Shown: in pieces, positions 8,928-15,929 of the stretch | Layout: each line of letters opens with the position of its first letter | Position numbering within the stretch: position 1 is the stretch's first letter | Source: Spirochaetales bacterium UBA4629 | Lineage (GTDB): Bacteria > Spirochaetota > Spirochaetia > Sphaerochaetales > Sphaerochaetaceae | Assembly: GCA_002406055.1 (NCBI GenBank) | Contig: DHMZ01000129.1 | Span: 1-21,552 of the forward strand | Reading direction: 5' to 3' | Length of the DNA stretch: 21,552 bases | Notes under the pieces: generated by a model | What the model saw: only the letters and a program-made list of their open reading frames with translations | What the model was told of the DNA's origin: nothing | Database searches by the model: none | Translations under genes and position numbers: made by a program

Positions 8928-10208
8928 TTAAGGATTAGAAGTATTATTTTGCATACTCTCTATCATAGTCTTAATAACAGTCTTTACAGATTCAGCAGAA
9001 TATTCTTCTCCTGAGTATTTAAACTCATAAATTTTTAAGCAATCAAGCAAAGCTAATACGTTACCGTCATTTACTTTATTGATATCTTCGCTCTTAACGT
9101 CTAATTGCGCAAATAAATAGAGATTTTCTTTGCCCTTAAGTTCATCAGAGTATTTAACTATGATATCAAATGCTTCTGCAGAGCCTATTTCATTTATACT
9201 CATAGTTGCAGTTCCAAGTAAACTTGCATTAATTAAACTGCTAGTGATTTTAATATTAGTCACAGTAAACATATATTTTTTTGGAGCTATTGCTGTTACT
9301 TTTCCATCACTATTAGTTATATTAATTTTGCCATCATAACTTAAAGCCAAATCCAATGTAATGTCATATGATTTATCACCTAAGACGACTTTAATGTCTC
9401 CTTTTACAGATATTTTGTTCTCATCATTAATTGCAATTTCTAAGTTTTCTGTGCTGATAGTAATTATTGGGGTATTTTCAGATCCATACGCTTTATATGA
9501 ACCGTTAAGTTTCACCACTTGACCAGATAAACTATTTAACAAGACAGAAGAATCTGATACATATTCTCCATTTACATAGCTACCGCCATGATAATACCCA
9601 AATATATTGAAATCAGAAATAACTCTGCTATCTTTAAAATCACTAGTTATATATTCACTATTTTCTGGTATTTCTTTATCAGAGTATTTTATTAAAGATG
9701 AGCTATTTTTATAACCTTTATTTCCTTTTCCATCATCTTTATAATCAGAACCAGATAGCTCTAAATAAATATTTTTATATGTATATGGAGTTAAATTAGG
9801 ATATTCCTCAGCTATTTGTTCATCTGAATACTTTGCATCATTTTTAAGATGGTCTACATATTTCTTATAATCATCTTCTGTTGCAAGTTCTAATCCATTA
9901 GGAAATTTTAATGTTACTTTGATTTCTTGTTTCGATGGATATTCTCCTAACTGAGATACATCCTTTATTAAAGTATCATATAGACCTTTATATGAACCCA
10001 AAAGTTGATTTACTTCTATATCAGAAATATCATCACCTTTTGCTTCAGTTTCTGGAACTTCAATTGAAGGTTCTACCTGAGATGTACCCCCCCCCGAAGG
10101 CTTATTGTCATCATCGTTAGAGTCTTTCTGAGCTGTGTTCGGATCACAAGATACAAACAAGGAGAAAGATAATACTAATACTAATAAAATAGTTAGGAAT
10201 CTTTTCAT
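8928..10208 (-). CDS. Predicted lipoprotein of unknown family with a G9 tract
   Basis: 426 residues. The N-terminus MKRFLTILLVLVLSFSLFVSC is a lipoprotein signal with the cysteine at residue 21. F at -3 is a relaxed lipobox of the kind seen in spirochaetes. A low-complexity Asp/Asn/Ser/Gly linker follows (about 22-65), where nine consecutive G on the coding strand encode the end of Ser38 and Gly39-41. The rest is rich in Lys, Asp, Ser and Tyr with alternating beta-like segments; I recognise no domain. The start at 10208 is fixed by AGGAGG five bases upstream, whereas an upstream in-frame start at 10247 would bury the signal peptide. It has its own likely promoter and terminator and sits between ruvC and ruvA, so it appears to be an independent surface or periplasmic lipoprotein gene. 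Function unknown. Confidence 0.85.
   Translation of the reverse strand: MKRFLTILLVLVLSFSLFVSCDPNTAQKDSNDDDNKPSGGGTSQVEPSIEVPETEAKGDDISDIEVNQLLGSYKGLYDTLIKDVSQLGEYPSKQEIKVTLKFPNGLELATEDDYKKYVDHLKNDAKYSDEQIAEEYPNLTPYTYKNIYLELSGSDYKDDGKGNKGYKNSSSLIKYSDKEIPENSEYITSDFKDSRVISDFNIFGYYHGGSYVNGEYVSDSSVLLNSLSGQVVKLNGSYKAYGSENTPIITISTENLEIAINDENKISVKGDIKVVLGDKSYDITLDLALSYDGKINITNSDGKVTAIAPKKYMFTVTNIKITSSLINASLLGTATMSINEIGSAEAFDIIVKYSDELKGKENLYLFAQLDVKSEDINKVNDGNVLALLDCLKIYEFKYSGEEYSAESVKTVIKTMIESMQNNTSNP
10087..10095 (-). repeat. Nine-G homopolymer inside the lipoprotein coding region
   Basis: Nine C on the plus strand (G on the coding strand) in an otherwise AT-rich gene, at codons 38-41. As given, the tract is in frame. 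Loss of one G brings TAG five codons after the tract; gain of one brings TGA about nine codons after it. Either change would leave only the signal peptide and linker. Confidence 0.9.
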
Positions 10209-10213
10209 TTTCC

Positions 10214-10219
10214 CCTCCT
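10214..10219 (-). promoter_or_regulatory. Ribosome binding site of the lipoprotein gene
   Basis: AGGAGG on the minus strand, five bases before the ATG at 10208. It decides this start over the in-frame start at 10247. Confidence 0.85.
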
Positions 10220-10235
10220 GATTTAATATACTCAT

Positions 10236-10263
10236 ATGATAAATCAACTTTTATGTAACTCAA
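10236..10263 (-). promoter_or_regulatory. Likely sigma-70 promoter of the lipoprotein gene
   Basis: TTGAGT (10258-10263) and TATCAT (10236-10241) on the minus strand, 16 bases apart. This places the transcript start about 20 bases before the ATG and just ahead of the ribosome binding site. The match is four of six at -35 and five of six at -10; the AT-rich surroundings make chance matches likely. Confidence 0.45.
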
Positions 10264-10285
10264 TATAAATAAGTCTATTTATATT
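10262..10285. repeat. Perfect inverted repeat at the -35 of the lipoprotein promoter
   Basis: Two ten-base arms (10262-10271 and 10276-10285) are exact reverse complements around a four-base centre (AGTC). The arms are entirely A/T. The repeat touches the candidate -35 and extends upstream, the position of an activator or repressor site. A chance origin is possible given the base composition, and the stem is too weak for a terminator. Confidence 0.5.
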
Positions 10286-10540
10286 AAAATAAAGAAATAA
10301 CACTCTCAAAAAAGAGACTTTTTGCTTATTAATTATTAAATATTTTACATATAAAAGTTTCGAAATCTTACGTTCTTAAATTAAAGGAATTAGGAATACT
10401 TCATTTCTAGAGCAGAGCTACATTAAAAGCTGATAAACATAAATCATTAAATTAAAACGAAGCTGTATCTTTCATAAATATGTTTAGACTCTATTGCTAC
10501 GAGCTCTATCTTTTTATAGATAACTCAAAACTCATATGGA

Positions 10541-11026
10541 TTAATAAACAATTTTTAAAGCATTATGAGTAACATGACAAATACAATCTGCTAAGGCATC
10601 AGCAGCATGATCAGGCTTGGGAACCTCTTTTAATTTCAGTATTCTCTTTACCATATCTTGCACTTGGCTCTTTTCTGCACTTCCGACTCCAACGACACCA
10701 AGCTTTATCTCCTTTGGGGAATAGAGGTAGGTTCTTATATTCATTGAAGAAAATTTATAGATAACAGCACCAATAACTTTGGCAACAGGAATGGCAGATG
10801 AGATATTTTTAGTAAAAAAGATATCTTCCATACTGACACAATCGATAGCATATTTATTTGCAATGAATGAAAGATCTTCTGCAATTGTATAGATGCGTTT
10901 TTGAATTAAATCTTTACTTGATGTCTCAATAACACCATAAGAAATAGGCCGGTATGTCCTTCCATCATATGAAACGACACCCCAGCCTGTACTAGCTAAT
11001 CCTGGATCAACTCCAAGTATATTCAA
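10541..11026 (-). CDS. ruvC: Crossover junction endodeoxyribonuclease RuvC
   Basis: 161 residues, normal length. RuvC dimers cut Holliday junctions symmetrically using Mg2+. The RNase H-like fold shows its active site: D7 in GVDPGLASTGWG, E67 in SMEDIFF, and H140/D143 in PDHAADALAD; H in place of the third Asp is common in the family. The start is a TTG at 11026-11024 with AGAGGA upstream, and it follows the yebC stop after three bases, so yebC and ruvC are surely co-transcribed. No ATG lies near enough to replace it, because the Asp of the active site is at position 7. The 332-base gap and the lipoprotein gene separate it from ruvAB. Confidence 0.96.
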   Translation of the reverse strand: MNILGVDPGLASTGWGVVSYDGRTYRPISYGVIETSSKDLIQKRIYTIAEDLSFIANKYAIDCVSMEDIFFTKNISSAIPVAKVIGAVIYKFSSMNIRTYLYSPKEIKLGVVGVGSAEKSQVQDMVKRILKLKEVPKPDHAADALADCICHVTHNALKIVY

Positions 11027-11029
11027 GTC

Positions 11030-11773
11030 TTAGTCCTCTGCTTCAAAATCATCTGGAAGTTCGAGGTTAGTAGAAACCTGCTGAACGTCATCAAGTTCCT
11101 CTAAGCGCTCAACAATTCTCAAGACCTTGTTAGCTTTTTCGTTATCGAGAGTTACAGTCTGATCAGCAATCTTCTGAATATCTGCACTTTCCTGCTCGAA
11201 GCCTGCAGCCTGCATAGCTTCCAAGACAGATGCAAAATCTGCTGGAGTTGTTGTAACTTCAATAACATCATCTGTTGTAGAAACATCTTCAGCTCCATTT
11301 TCAAGAGCAACCTCGAAAATCTGGTCTTCAGTATATTTCTCAGTAGAATATGTAATTATACCCTTAGTCTGGAACATGTAAGAGACACAACCAGTAGCAC
11401 CAAGAGATCCTCCAAGCTTTGTTAATGTTGATCTTACATCACTAGCTGTTCTGTTCTTGTTATCTGTAAGAGTATCAACAATAATTGCAACTCCACCAGG
11501 AGCATATCCTTCATATGTTAATTCGTAGAAAGTAGAAGCTCCGAGCTCTCCACTTCCCTTTTTGATGGCTCTTTCGATGTTATCCTTAGGCATGTTTTCA
11601 GCTCTTGCCTTAAGAATAGCAGTTCTTAGTCTTGCGTTAGATTCTGGATCAGGACCACCCATCTTTGCACATACTGTGATTTCCTTGATGAGCTTTGTGA
11701 AAGCCTGTCCGCGCTTAGCGTCTGCAATACCCTTTTTGTGTTTAATAGTTGCCCATTTACTGTGGCCAGACAT
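11030..11773 (-). CDS. yebC: YebC/PmpR (TACO1) family protein
   Basis: 247 residues, the usual length. The N-terminus MSGHSKWATIKHKKGIADAK is the family hallmark, followed by FTKLIKEITVCAKMGGPDP, NARLRTAILKARAENMPKDNIERAIKKG and YEGYAPGGVAIIVDTLTDN. Family members have been described as DNA-binding regulators and, more recently, as ribosome-associated factors helping translation of difficult sequences, as mitochondrial TACO1 does. The role here cannot be read from the sequence. The ATG has GAGGT seven bases upstream. It is followed three bases later by ruvC, the common bacterial order, and has a good promoter in the 95-base gap after hemW. Confidence 0.96.
   Translation of the reverse strand: MSGHSKWATIKHKKGIADAKRGQAFTKLIKEITVCAKMGGPDPESNARLRTAILKARAENMPKDNIERAIKKGSGELGASTFYELTYEGYAPGGVAIIVDTLTDNKNRTASDVRSTLTKLGGSLGATGCVSYMFQTKGIITYSTEKYTEDQIFEVALENGAEDVSTTDDVIEVTTTPADFASVLEAMQAAGFEQESADIQKIADQTVTLDNEKANKVLRIVERLEELDDVQQVSTNLELPDDFEAED
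11034..11039 (-). promoter_or_regulatory. Ribosome binding site for the TTG start of ruvC
   Basis: AGAGGA on the minus strand, seven bases before the TTG at 11026 and overlapping the last yebC codons. It supports TTG initiation and coupling to yebC. Confidence 0.65.
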
Positions 11774-11810
11774 AGAAATACCTCATTATCAATTTGGATT
11801 ACCCTATGAA

Positions 11811-11838
11811 ATTATCACAACGGATATTTTACAGTCAA
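11811..11838 (-). promoter_or_regulatory. Promoter for yebC-ruvC
   Basis: TTGACT (11833-11838) and GATAAT (11811-11816) on the minus strand with 16-base spacing, five of six matches in each box. The transcript would start about 30 bases before the yebC ATG. This is the best sigma-70-type promoter seen in the window. Confidence 0.6.
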
Positions 11839-11868
11839 TAGAATTAGATATATTTTTCTGCTAATTGC

Positions 11869-12984
11869 TTAGATAGATAGAGATAAAGTAAGAATAATTG
11901 AATCGTTCATCATCATTCCTTCTTCGGTTAAAGAAAAGCAAACCTCATCATTCTTATACCACGACTTATCAAGCATATTTATATTTTTTAAATATAAAGA
12001 ATCAAAAGAACGATTAAATCTTCTTTCGTACTCTTTTTTATTTATTCCATATTTTGTGCGTAATAGAGTGAGAAGAAAACTCTCTTCACACTCTTCTCGA
12101 CTAAGTCTTTCGCAATCAAAAGAAGGAGAAGAAATAAACTCTTCTAAGCTCTCTTTATTTCTCATCGTAACGCCATCGCTATAGCCTAAAAAACTCTCTG
12201 CGGATGGTCCTAGTCCGATATACTGAGAAAGACTCCAATAGGCTTTATTGTGTAAGCATTCATTTCCATTGTGTGAAAAAGAAGAGATTTCATAGTGGTC
12301 ATAACCATGTTCTTTTAGTCTATGCCATCCACTTAGAAGAAAGAGCCTATCTACTTCCTCCTCTATTGGAGCCATTCTTTTTATCAGAGGAGTATTCTCT
12401 TCAAAAGTTAATGAATAAAAAGAAATATGATCTGGATTATAGGATGTAACTATATCAATATCTCTAATCGAATCAGCTATCTCGGTTGTTGGAACAGAAG
12501 TAATTAAATCAACATTCCAAATAAAAGGAGAAGAAGATAAAAATTCTAGGGCTTTATAATTATCTTTTACTCTCGTTCTTCTGTTTAGAAGAGAAAGAGT
12601 GTTATCACTCATAGATTGCAGACCTGTTGAGATTCTTGTTACTAATGGATAAAGATTAGAGAGAGAAGAATCAATATCTTCCGGATTAATTTCAACTGTA
12701 GTCTCTTTTGCTTTTCCATATTTATACGCAATATTGAGTAATTCAACGATTCGCTCTTTTCCAAGTAGAATTGGATTACCTCCGCCCAAATAGACTGTTT
12801 CAAAAGGCTTACTAACTTCAGAAACGATTTTTTCTAATTCTAGCTTTAAATTTCTATAATACTTATCGCAAACTTCAGAATTAAATACAGAAGAATAGAA
12901 AGCACAATAGTCACACCTTTTATGGCAAAAAGGAACGTGAATATATAGCGATAGCGGACGCTCGGGAATATATGAATCAATCAT
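11869..12984 (-). CDS. hemW: Radical SAM HemW-like protein (heme chaperone family)
   Basis: 371 residues. The radical SAM cluster motif is C20-x3-C24-x2-C27 in PFCHKRCDYCAFYS. The phenylalanine after the third cysteine plus one, where HemN has a fourth cysteine, points to HemW rather than coproporphyrinogen dehydrogenase. Other motifs are VYLGGGNPILL, VEINPEDID, RISTGLQSMSDNTLSLLNRRT, NVDLITSVPT and DHISFYSLTFEENTPL, with a C-terminal HemW domain. HemW binds heme and is thought to insert it into proteins; the heme status of this organism cannot be judged here. The ATG lies inside the end of lepB (8-base overlap) with no strong ribosome binding site, so translation is probably coupled to lepB. 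Confidence 0.9.
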   Translation of the reverse strand: MIDSYIPERPLSLYIHVPFCHKRCDYCAFYSSVFNSEVCDKYYRNLKLELEKIVSEVSKPFETVYLGGGNPILLGKERIVELLNIAYKYGKAKETTVEINPEDIDSSLSNLYPLVTRISTGLQSMSDNTLSLLNRRTRVKDNYKALEFLSSSPFIWNVDLITSVPTTEIADSIRDIDIVTSYNPDHISFYSLTFEENTPLIKRMAPIEEEVDRLFLLSGWHRLKEHGYDHYEISSFSHNGNECLHNKAYWSLSQYIGLGPSAESFLGYSDGVTMRNKESLEEFISSPSFDCERLSREECEESFLLTLLRTKYGINKKEYERRFNRSFDSLYLKNINMLDKSWYKNDEVCFSLTEEGMMMNDSIILTLSLSI

Positions 12985-13975
12985 TTGTTAAAATTTTAAT
13001 TCTATTAAGAGGCCAGAATCGAGCAATAACTGAACCATTAACCTTCTTTTCGCTTACAGGTCCGAAGTAGCGTCCGTCTTGGCTGTTGTCACGATTATCA
13101 CCAAGAGGAAGTACTGAGAACTCAGGAACGTAAATACCTGCTCTGTACTTTGCACTATTACTTCGCTTTGTCATATCCTCTGGACTAATAAATGAATCTT
13201 CCTCCGTATATGCACGATTAAACTCATAAAGGTCAAATTTGTAGTCCCACTCACTATTAGCCATTGGCCTATACTCTTCAACAAGATATTGAGGGTAACT
13301 TAGCCCATTCTTTGCATAGCATTCAATTTTAGATATAGCTTTTAGTGAAGGATAAAGCGATTCATCTACGCTGCGACTTGGCGCAGTCGAAAGATTATTA
13401 TTAGCTCTGAAGGATTCTTCCTCCACATATTCATCGCTTCCTGCAACCTTTATTAGAACATTACCATCTTTAAAATAGACTCTATCGCCACTTAAAGCTG
13501 CAGCTCTCTTAACGAATAAGCGCTCTCGTGGATTTCCATCGCTATCTTTATCGATATTCACAAGAGAAAGCGTTCCCATATAAATAGCTTGAGAAAGAAT
13601 ATCAAAAAAAGGACCTTTAGATTCGTACTCAGGGTTATAGAATGTAATAATATCATCTCTTTGAACTCTTCTATTTGATTCAAAGATCTTTGGTCCACCA
13701 GGATATACTTCAACACCATAACTTGTTTTAGAAACAACTACCCTATCGCCTACAAGAAGAGTACTTACCATCGAAGGCGATGGAATTACAAAAAGTTGAA
13801 ATAGAAATTGGTTGATAATTATTACCCAAAAAACGCCAAAGACAAGTGCATCAAGCCACTCAAGTGCTTCAGAAAGCACAGTTCTTTTTTTGTTTTTATT
13901 ATATTCTTTTTTTGCTTTTTTCTTTGTCAGTCTTTTTTCTGTAGATTCTTCTACCCAAGTAAGGAATTTTTCCAT
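12977..13975 (-). CDS. lepB: Signal peptidase I
   Basis: 332 residues. The enzyme cleaves signal peptides of exported proteins at the outer face of the inner membrane. A strongly basic cytoplasmic N-terminus (about residues 12-32, many Lys) precedes one membrane segment (about 43-64). The catalytic serine is S68 in IPSPSMVSTLLVGDRVVV. The catalytic lysine is K156 in LFVKRAAALSGDRVYF. Box E, LPLGDNRDNSQDGRYFGPV, lies near the C-terminus. The segment between the Lys box and box E is long, with a roughly 100-residue extracytoplasmic insertion, as in many Gram-negative enzymes. The start at 13975 has no clear ribosome binding site. It is divergent from the SUMF1-like gene and overlaps hemW downstream. 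A substrate class made in this window would be the binding protein encoded at 20557-21372. Confidence 0.95.
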   Translation of the reverse strand: MEKFLTWVEESTEKRLTKKKAKKEYNKNKKRTVLSEALEWLDALVFGVFWVIIINQFLFQLFVIPSPSMVSTLLVGDRVVVSKTSYGVEVYPGGPKIFESNRRVQRDDIITFYNPEYESKGPFFDILSQAIYMGTLSLVNIDKDSDGNPRERLFVKRAAALSGDRVYFKDGNVLIKVAGSDEYVEEESFRANNNLSTAPSRSVDESLYPSLKAISKIECYAKNGLSYPQYLVEEYRPMANSEWDYKFDLYEFNRAYTEEDSFISPEDMTKRSNSAKYRAGIYVPEFSVLPLGDNRDNSQDGRYFGPVSEKKVNGSVIARFWPLNRIKILTND

Positions 13976-14038
13976 AGAGACAAATTAACCCACTTGACCA
14001 CAATTGACAAGAGAAGAGTTGATGTTTACCTTATTTCT
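13976..14038. promoter_or_regulatory. Divergent promoter region lepB / SUMF1-like gene
   Basis: 63 bases hold a -35-like box for each direction within an imperfect dyad (about 13994-14012, arms CTTG and CAAG). On the plus strand a perfect TTGACA lies at 14004-14009; with 17-base spacing the -10 would be the poor TACCTT at 14027-14032, placing the transcript start at or next to the ATG. On the minus strand TTGTCA (14004-14009) is followed after 17 bases by TAATTT. Neither gene has a good ribosome binding site, which fits very short leaders but does not prove them. Confidence 0.4.
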
Positions 14039-15463
14039 ATGTTCAAAAAACCTGTTCTTCCAGAAGTGGAAAGAGTTAAATTAAAGCCTTACAAAGGCAT
14101 TAGACCAGCTTACTACATTCTTTTTACATATTTTATTATTGCACTTGTTCTCTTTTTTATTCTTTGCCTGCTTCCTGGATTGGTAAGCAATAAAGCATAT
14201 GTCTCATTCTCTTCAGATCTTCCACTTTATGGAGTATATGAAGATGGAGTCTATTTGGGGAATGGTCACGATAGTGTTTTTGAGACAACAAGTGGTAACC
14301 ATAGCTATACATTCACACTAGAAGGAATAGAAATTGGAAAAGAAGAAGTAAAGATTCCACGCTATTATTTCTTTACGCTTTTTGCCCATAAAAAGACTGT
14401 AATTAGTCCTTCCTTTACATATACTGATGAGCTAGAGAATAAAGTTACAGAAGCTTTCTTAAAAGATGTTGCTCTATATTCAGCTATAACTGATTACTCT
14501 TCCTCATACCCTTTCCCTCCACTATTCTCTTCTTACGCTAAAGAAGTAATAGCCTTTAAAGAAAAAGATATTAGTCAAGAGCTACTATATGGCGCACTCC
14601 ATATTACAAGCCAGTATATGTACTCTGATTACCTCGTTGCTCTTTCTTATCTTGAAAATAGTTCTATTAATTATGAATCTAACGAATTAGATACAATCAA
14701 TAGCTATCTTGATAATCTGTACACTAAAGGAAATATTGAGACACTTAAAAAGAATGACAAGACAACAGAAATTAAAGTTAGTAAACTTAATGATGGTTTC
14801 TATCACTATAGTGAAGGCACTATTACGCTTGGAGAAGAGACACTATCTTCATATCCTGAAATAAATAAGGCTCCAATTTCTACCTCTTACTCTTCTTTTG
14901 AAATTGGTAGCAATTTAATTACAGAAAATGAATATGCTGCCTTTGTAGAAGAGAATCCTAAGTGGGCTTTAGACAACAAAGAAGTGCTTATTAAAGAAGG
15001 CCTTGTAGACTCAAATTATCTTAGTGGCATCACTCTTTCTACAAAATCTATGAGACCAATAAGAAGTATTAGCTACTATTGTGCTCTTGAATATTGTAAA
15101 TGGAAAAGCGAAAAAGATGGAGTTCAATATAGTCTGCCAACGTTAGAAGAATGGACAGTTGCTGCTCTATCTGCAAGCGATAAAAAATATGTAACAAGTC
15201 TAGTCTACGTTGAGAATAACTCCTCAACTCCAACTGGCTTACTTGGCCAGCTTTGGGAGTATACATCTACCCCTTATATTCCACTCTCAAGGCTTATTGA
15301 CCAAGAAAAGGTTGAGAGCCTCTCACAATTATATGATTATGATGATATAATCGTGATGGGTGGTTCCTATGCACAGAGTGACATAACTTCTTCAGATATA
15401 GGGGTTATGGACAAAGCAAGTTGTTCTGAGTTTTGTGGTTTTAGGTTAGTTAAACATGAGTGA
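14039..15463 (+). CDS. Membrane-anchored PEGA / SUMF1-like (FGE-fold) domain protein
   Basis: 474 residues from the ATG at 14039. A short basic N-terminus leads to one membrane segment (about residues 25-47). A PEGA-like beta domain follows (about 53-117; LPLYGVYEDGVYLGNG, then SGNHSYTFTLEG). A helical middle region comes next, then a C-terminal SUMF1/formylglycine-generating-enzyme fold (about 280-474) with NLITENEYAAFV, ISYYCALEYCKWKS, YSLPTLEEWTVAAL, GQLWEYTS, MGGSY and the closing CGFRLVKHE. The cysteine pair of active FGE, just after the GGS motif, is absent, so it is probably a binding or structural relative and not a sulfatase activator. The open frame extends upstream opposite lepB, but a transmembrane start at 14039 is more sensible. 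The stop overlaps the smpB start by 8 bases. Exact role unknown. Confidence 0.8.
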   Translation: MFKKPVLPEVERVKLKPYKGIRPAYYILFTYFIIALVLFFILCLLPGLVSNKAYVSFSSDLPLYGVYEDGVYLGNGHDSVFETTSGNHSYTFTLEGIEIGKEEVKIPRYYFFTLFAHKKTVISPSFTYTDELENKVTEAFLKDVALYSAITDYSSSYPFPPLFSSYAKEVIAFKEKDISQELLYGALHITSQYMYSDYLVALSYLENSSINYESNELDTINSYLDNLYTKGNIETLKKNDKTTEIKVSKLNDGFYHYSEGTITLGEETLSSYPEINKAPISTSYSSFEIGSNLITENEYAAFVEENPKWALDNKEVLIKEGLVDSNYLSGITLSTKSMRPIRSISYYCALEYCKWKSEKDGVQYSLPTLEEWTVAALSASDKKYVTSLVYVENNSSTPTGLLGQLWEYTSTPYIPLSRLIDQEKVESLSQLYDYDDIIVMGGSYAQSDITSSDIGVMDKASCSEFCGFRLVKHE

Positions 15464-15929
15464 AGAAAATGGAAAAATAAAGCTTATTCAGAAGAATAAG
15501 AAAGCATATTTTAATTATGAAATAATTGAAGAGCTTGAGTGTGGAATGGCACTAGTTGGCACTGAAGTAAAATCTATCAGAGAAGGAAAATGCTCCTTTT
15601 CTGATAGCTATGTTATATGCAAAAACAACACTCTTACACTTATTGGCTTTCTTATCCAACCATATACCCATGGCAATATTTTCAACCATCAAACAGATAG
15701 AAAAAGAACACTTCTTGCCCATAAGAGAGAGATAAAGAAGTTCCAAAGAAAGGTTAATGAGCGTGGCCTTACAATAGTTCCTTTAGAAATTTACATAAAA
15801 GGCAATCTTGTCAAAATGAAGATAGCCCTTGCACGTGGTAAGAATGTACACGACAAGAAGGAAGCAATTAAAGAGCGTGATGCACGTATTGACCAGAGGC
15901 GACAGCTTAGAGATATAAACAGCTATTAA
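15456..15929 (+). CDS. smpB: SsrA-binding protein SmpB
   Basis: 157 residues, normal length. SmpB binds tmRNA and brings it to stalled ribosomes for trans-translation. Seen are NKKAYFNYEIIEELECGMAL, VGTEVKSIREGKCSFSDSY, the conserved LARGKNVHDKKEAIKERDA and a basic C-terminal tail that enters the mRNA channel. The ATG lies in the end of the upstream gene (8-base overlap), so expression is coupled to the SUMF1-like gene. The stop codon overlaps that of the convergent tetR gene by 4 bases. The tmRNA gene ssrA is not in the window. Confidence 0.96.
   Translation: MSEENGKIKLIQKNKKAYFNYEIIEELECGMALVGTEVKSIREGKCSFSDSYVICKNNTLTLIGFLIQPYTHGNIFNHQTDRKRTLLAHKREIKKFQRKVNERGLTIVPLEIYIKGNLVKMKIALARGKNVHDKKEAIKERDARIDQRRQLRDINSY

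Larger units (their letters stand above)
10209..10540. other. Intergenic region between ruvC and the lipoprotein gene
   Basis: 332 bases without a convincing gene on either strand; stop codons are dense. The end nearest the lipoprotein gene holds its ribosome binding site, promoter and inverted repeat. From about 10290 to 10540 I see nothing beyond weak AT-rich stems, such as one around 10505-10525, and no tRNA or small RNA fold. No good terminator for ruvC was found. Confidence 0.6.

Noticed and set aside
10300..10320. Hairpin with T-rich loop as a ruvC terminator
   Set aside because: The stem has only four base pairs with a mismatch next to it, and it lies over 200 bases from the ruvC stop.
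13808..14038. N-terminal extension of the SUMF1-like gene
   Set aside because: This open stretch lies opposite the lepB N-terminus, which is clearly coding, and it would put about 77 odd residues before a normal basic-plus-membrane N-terminus.
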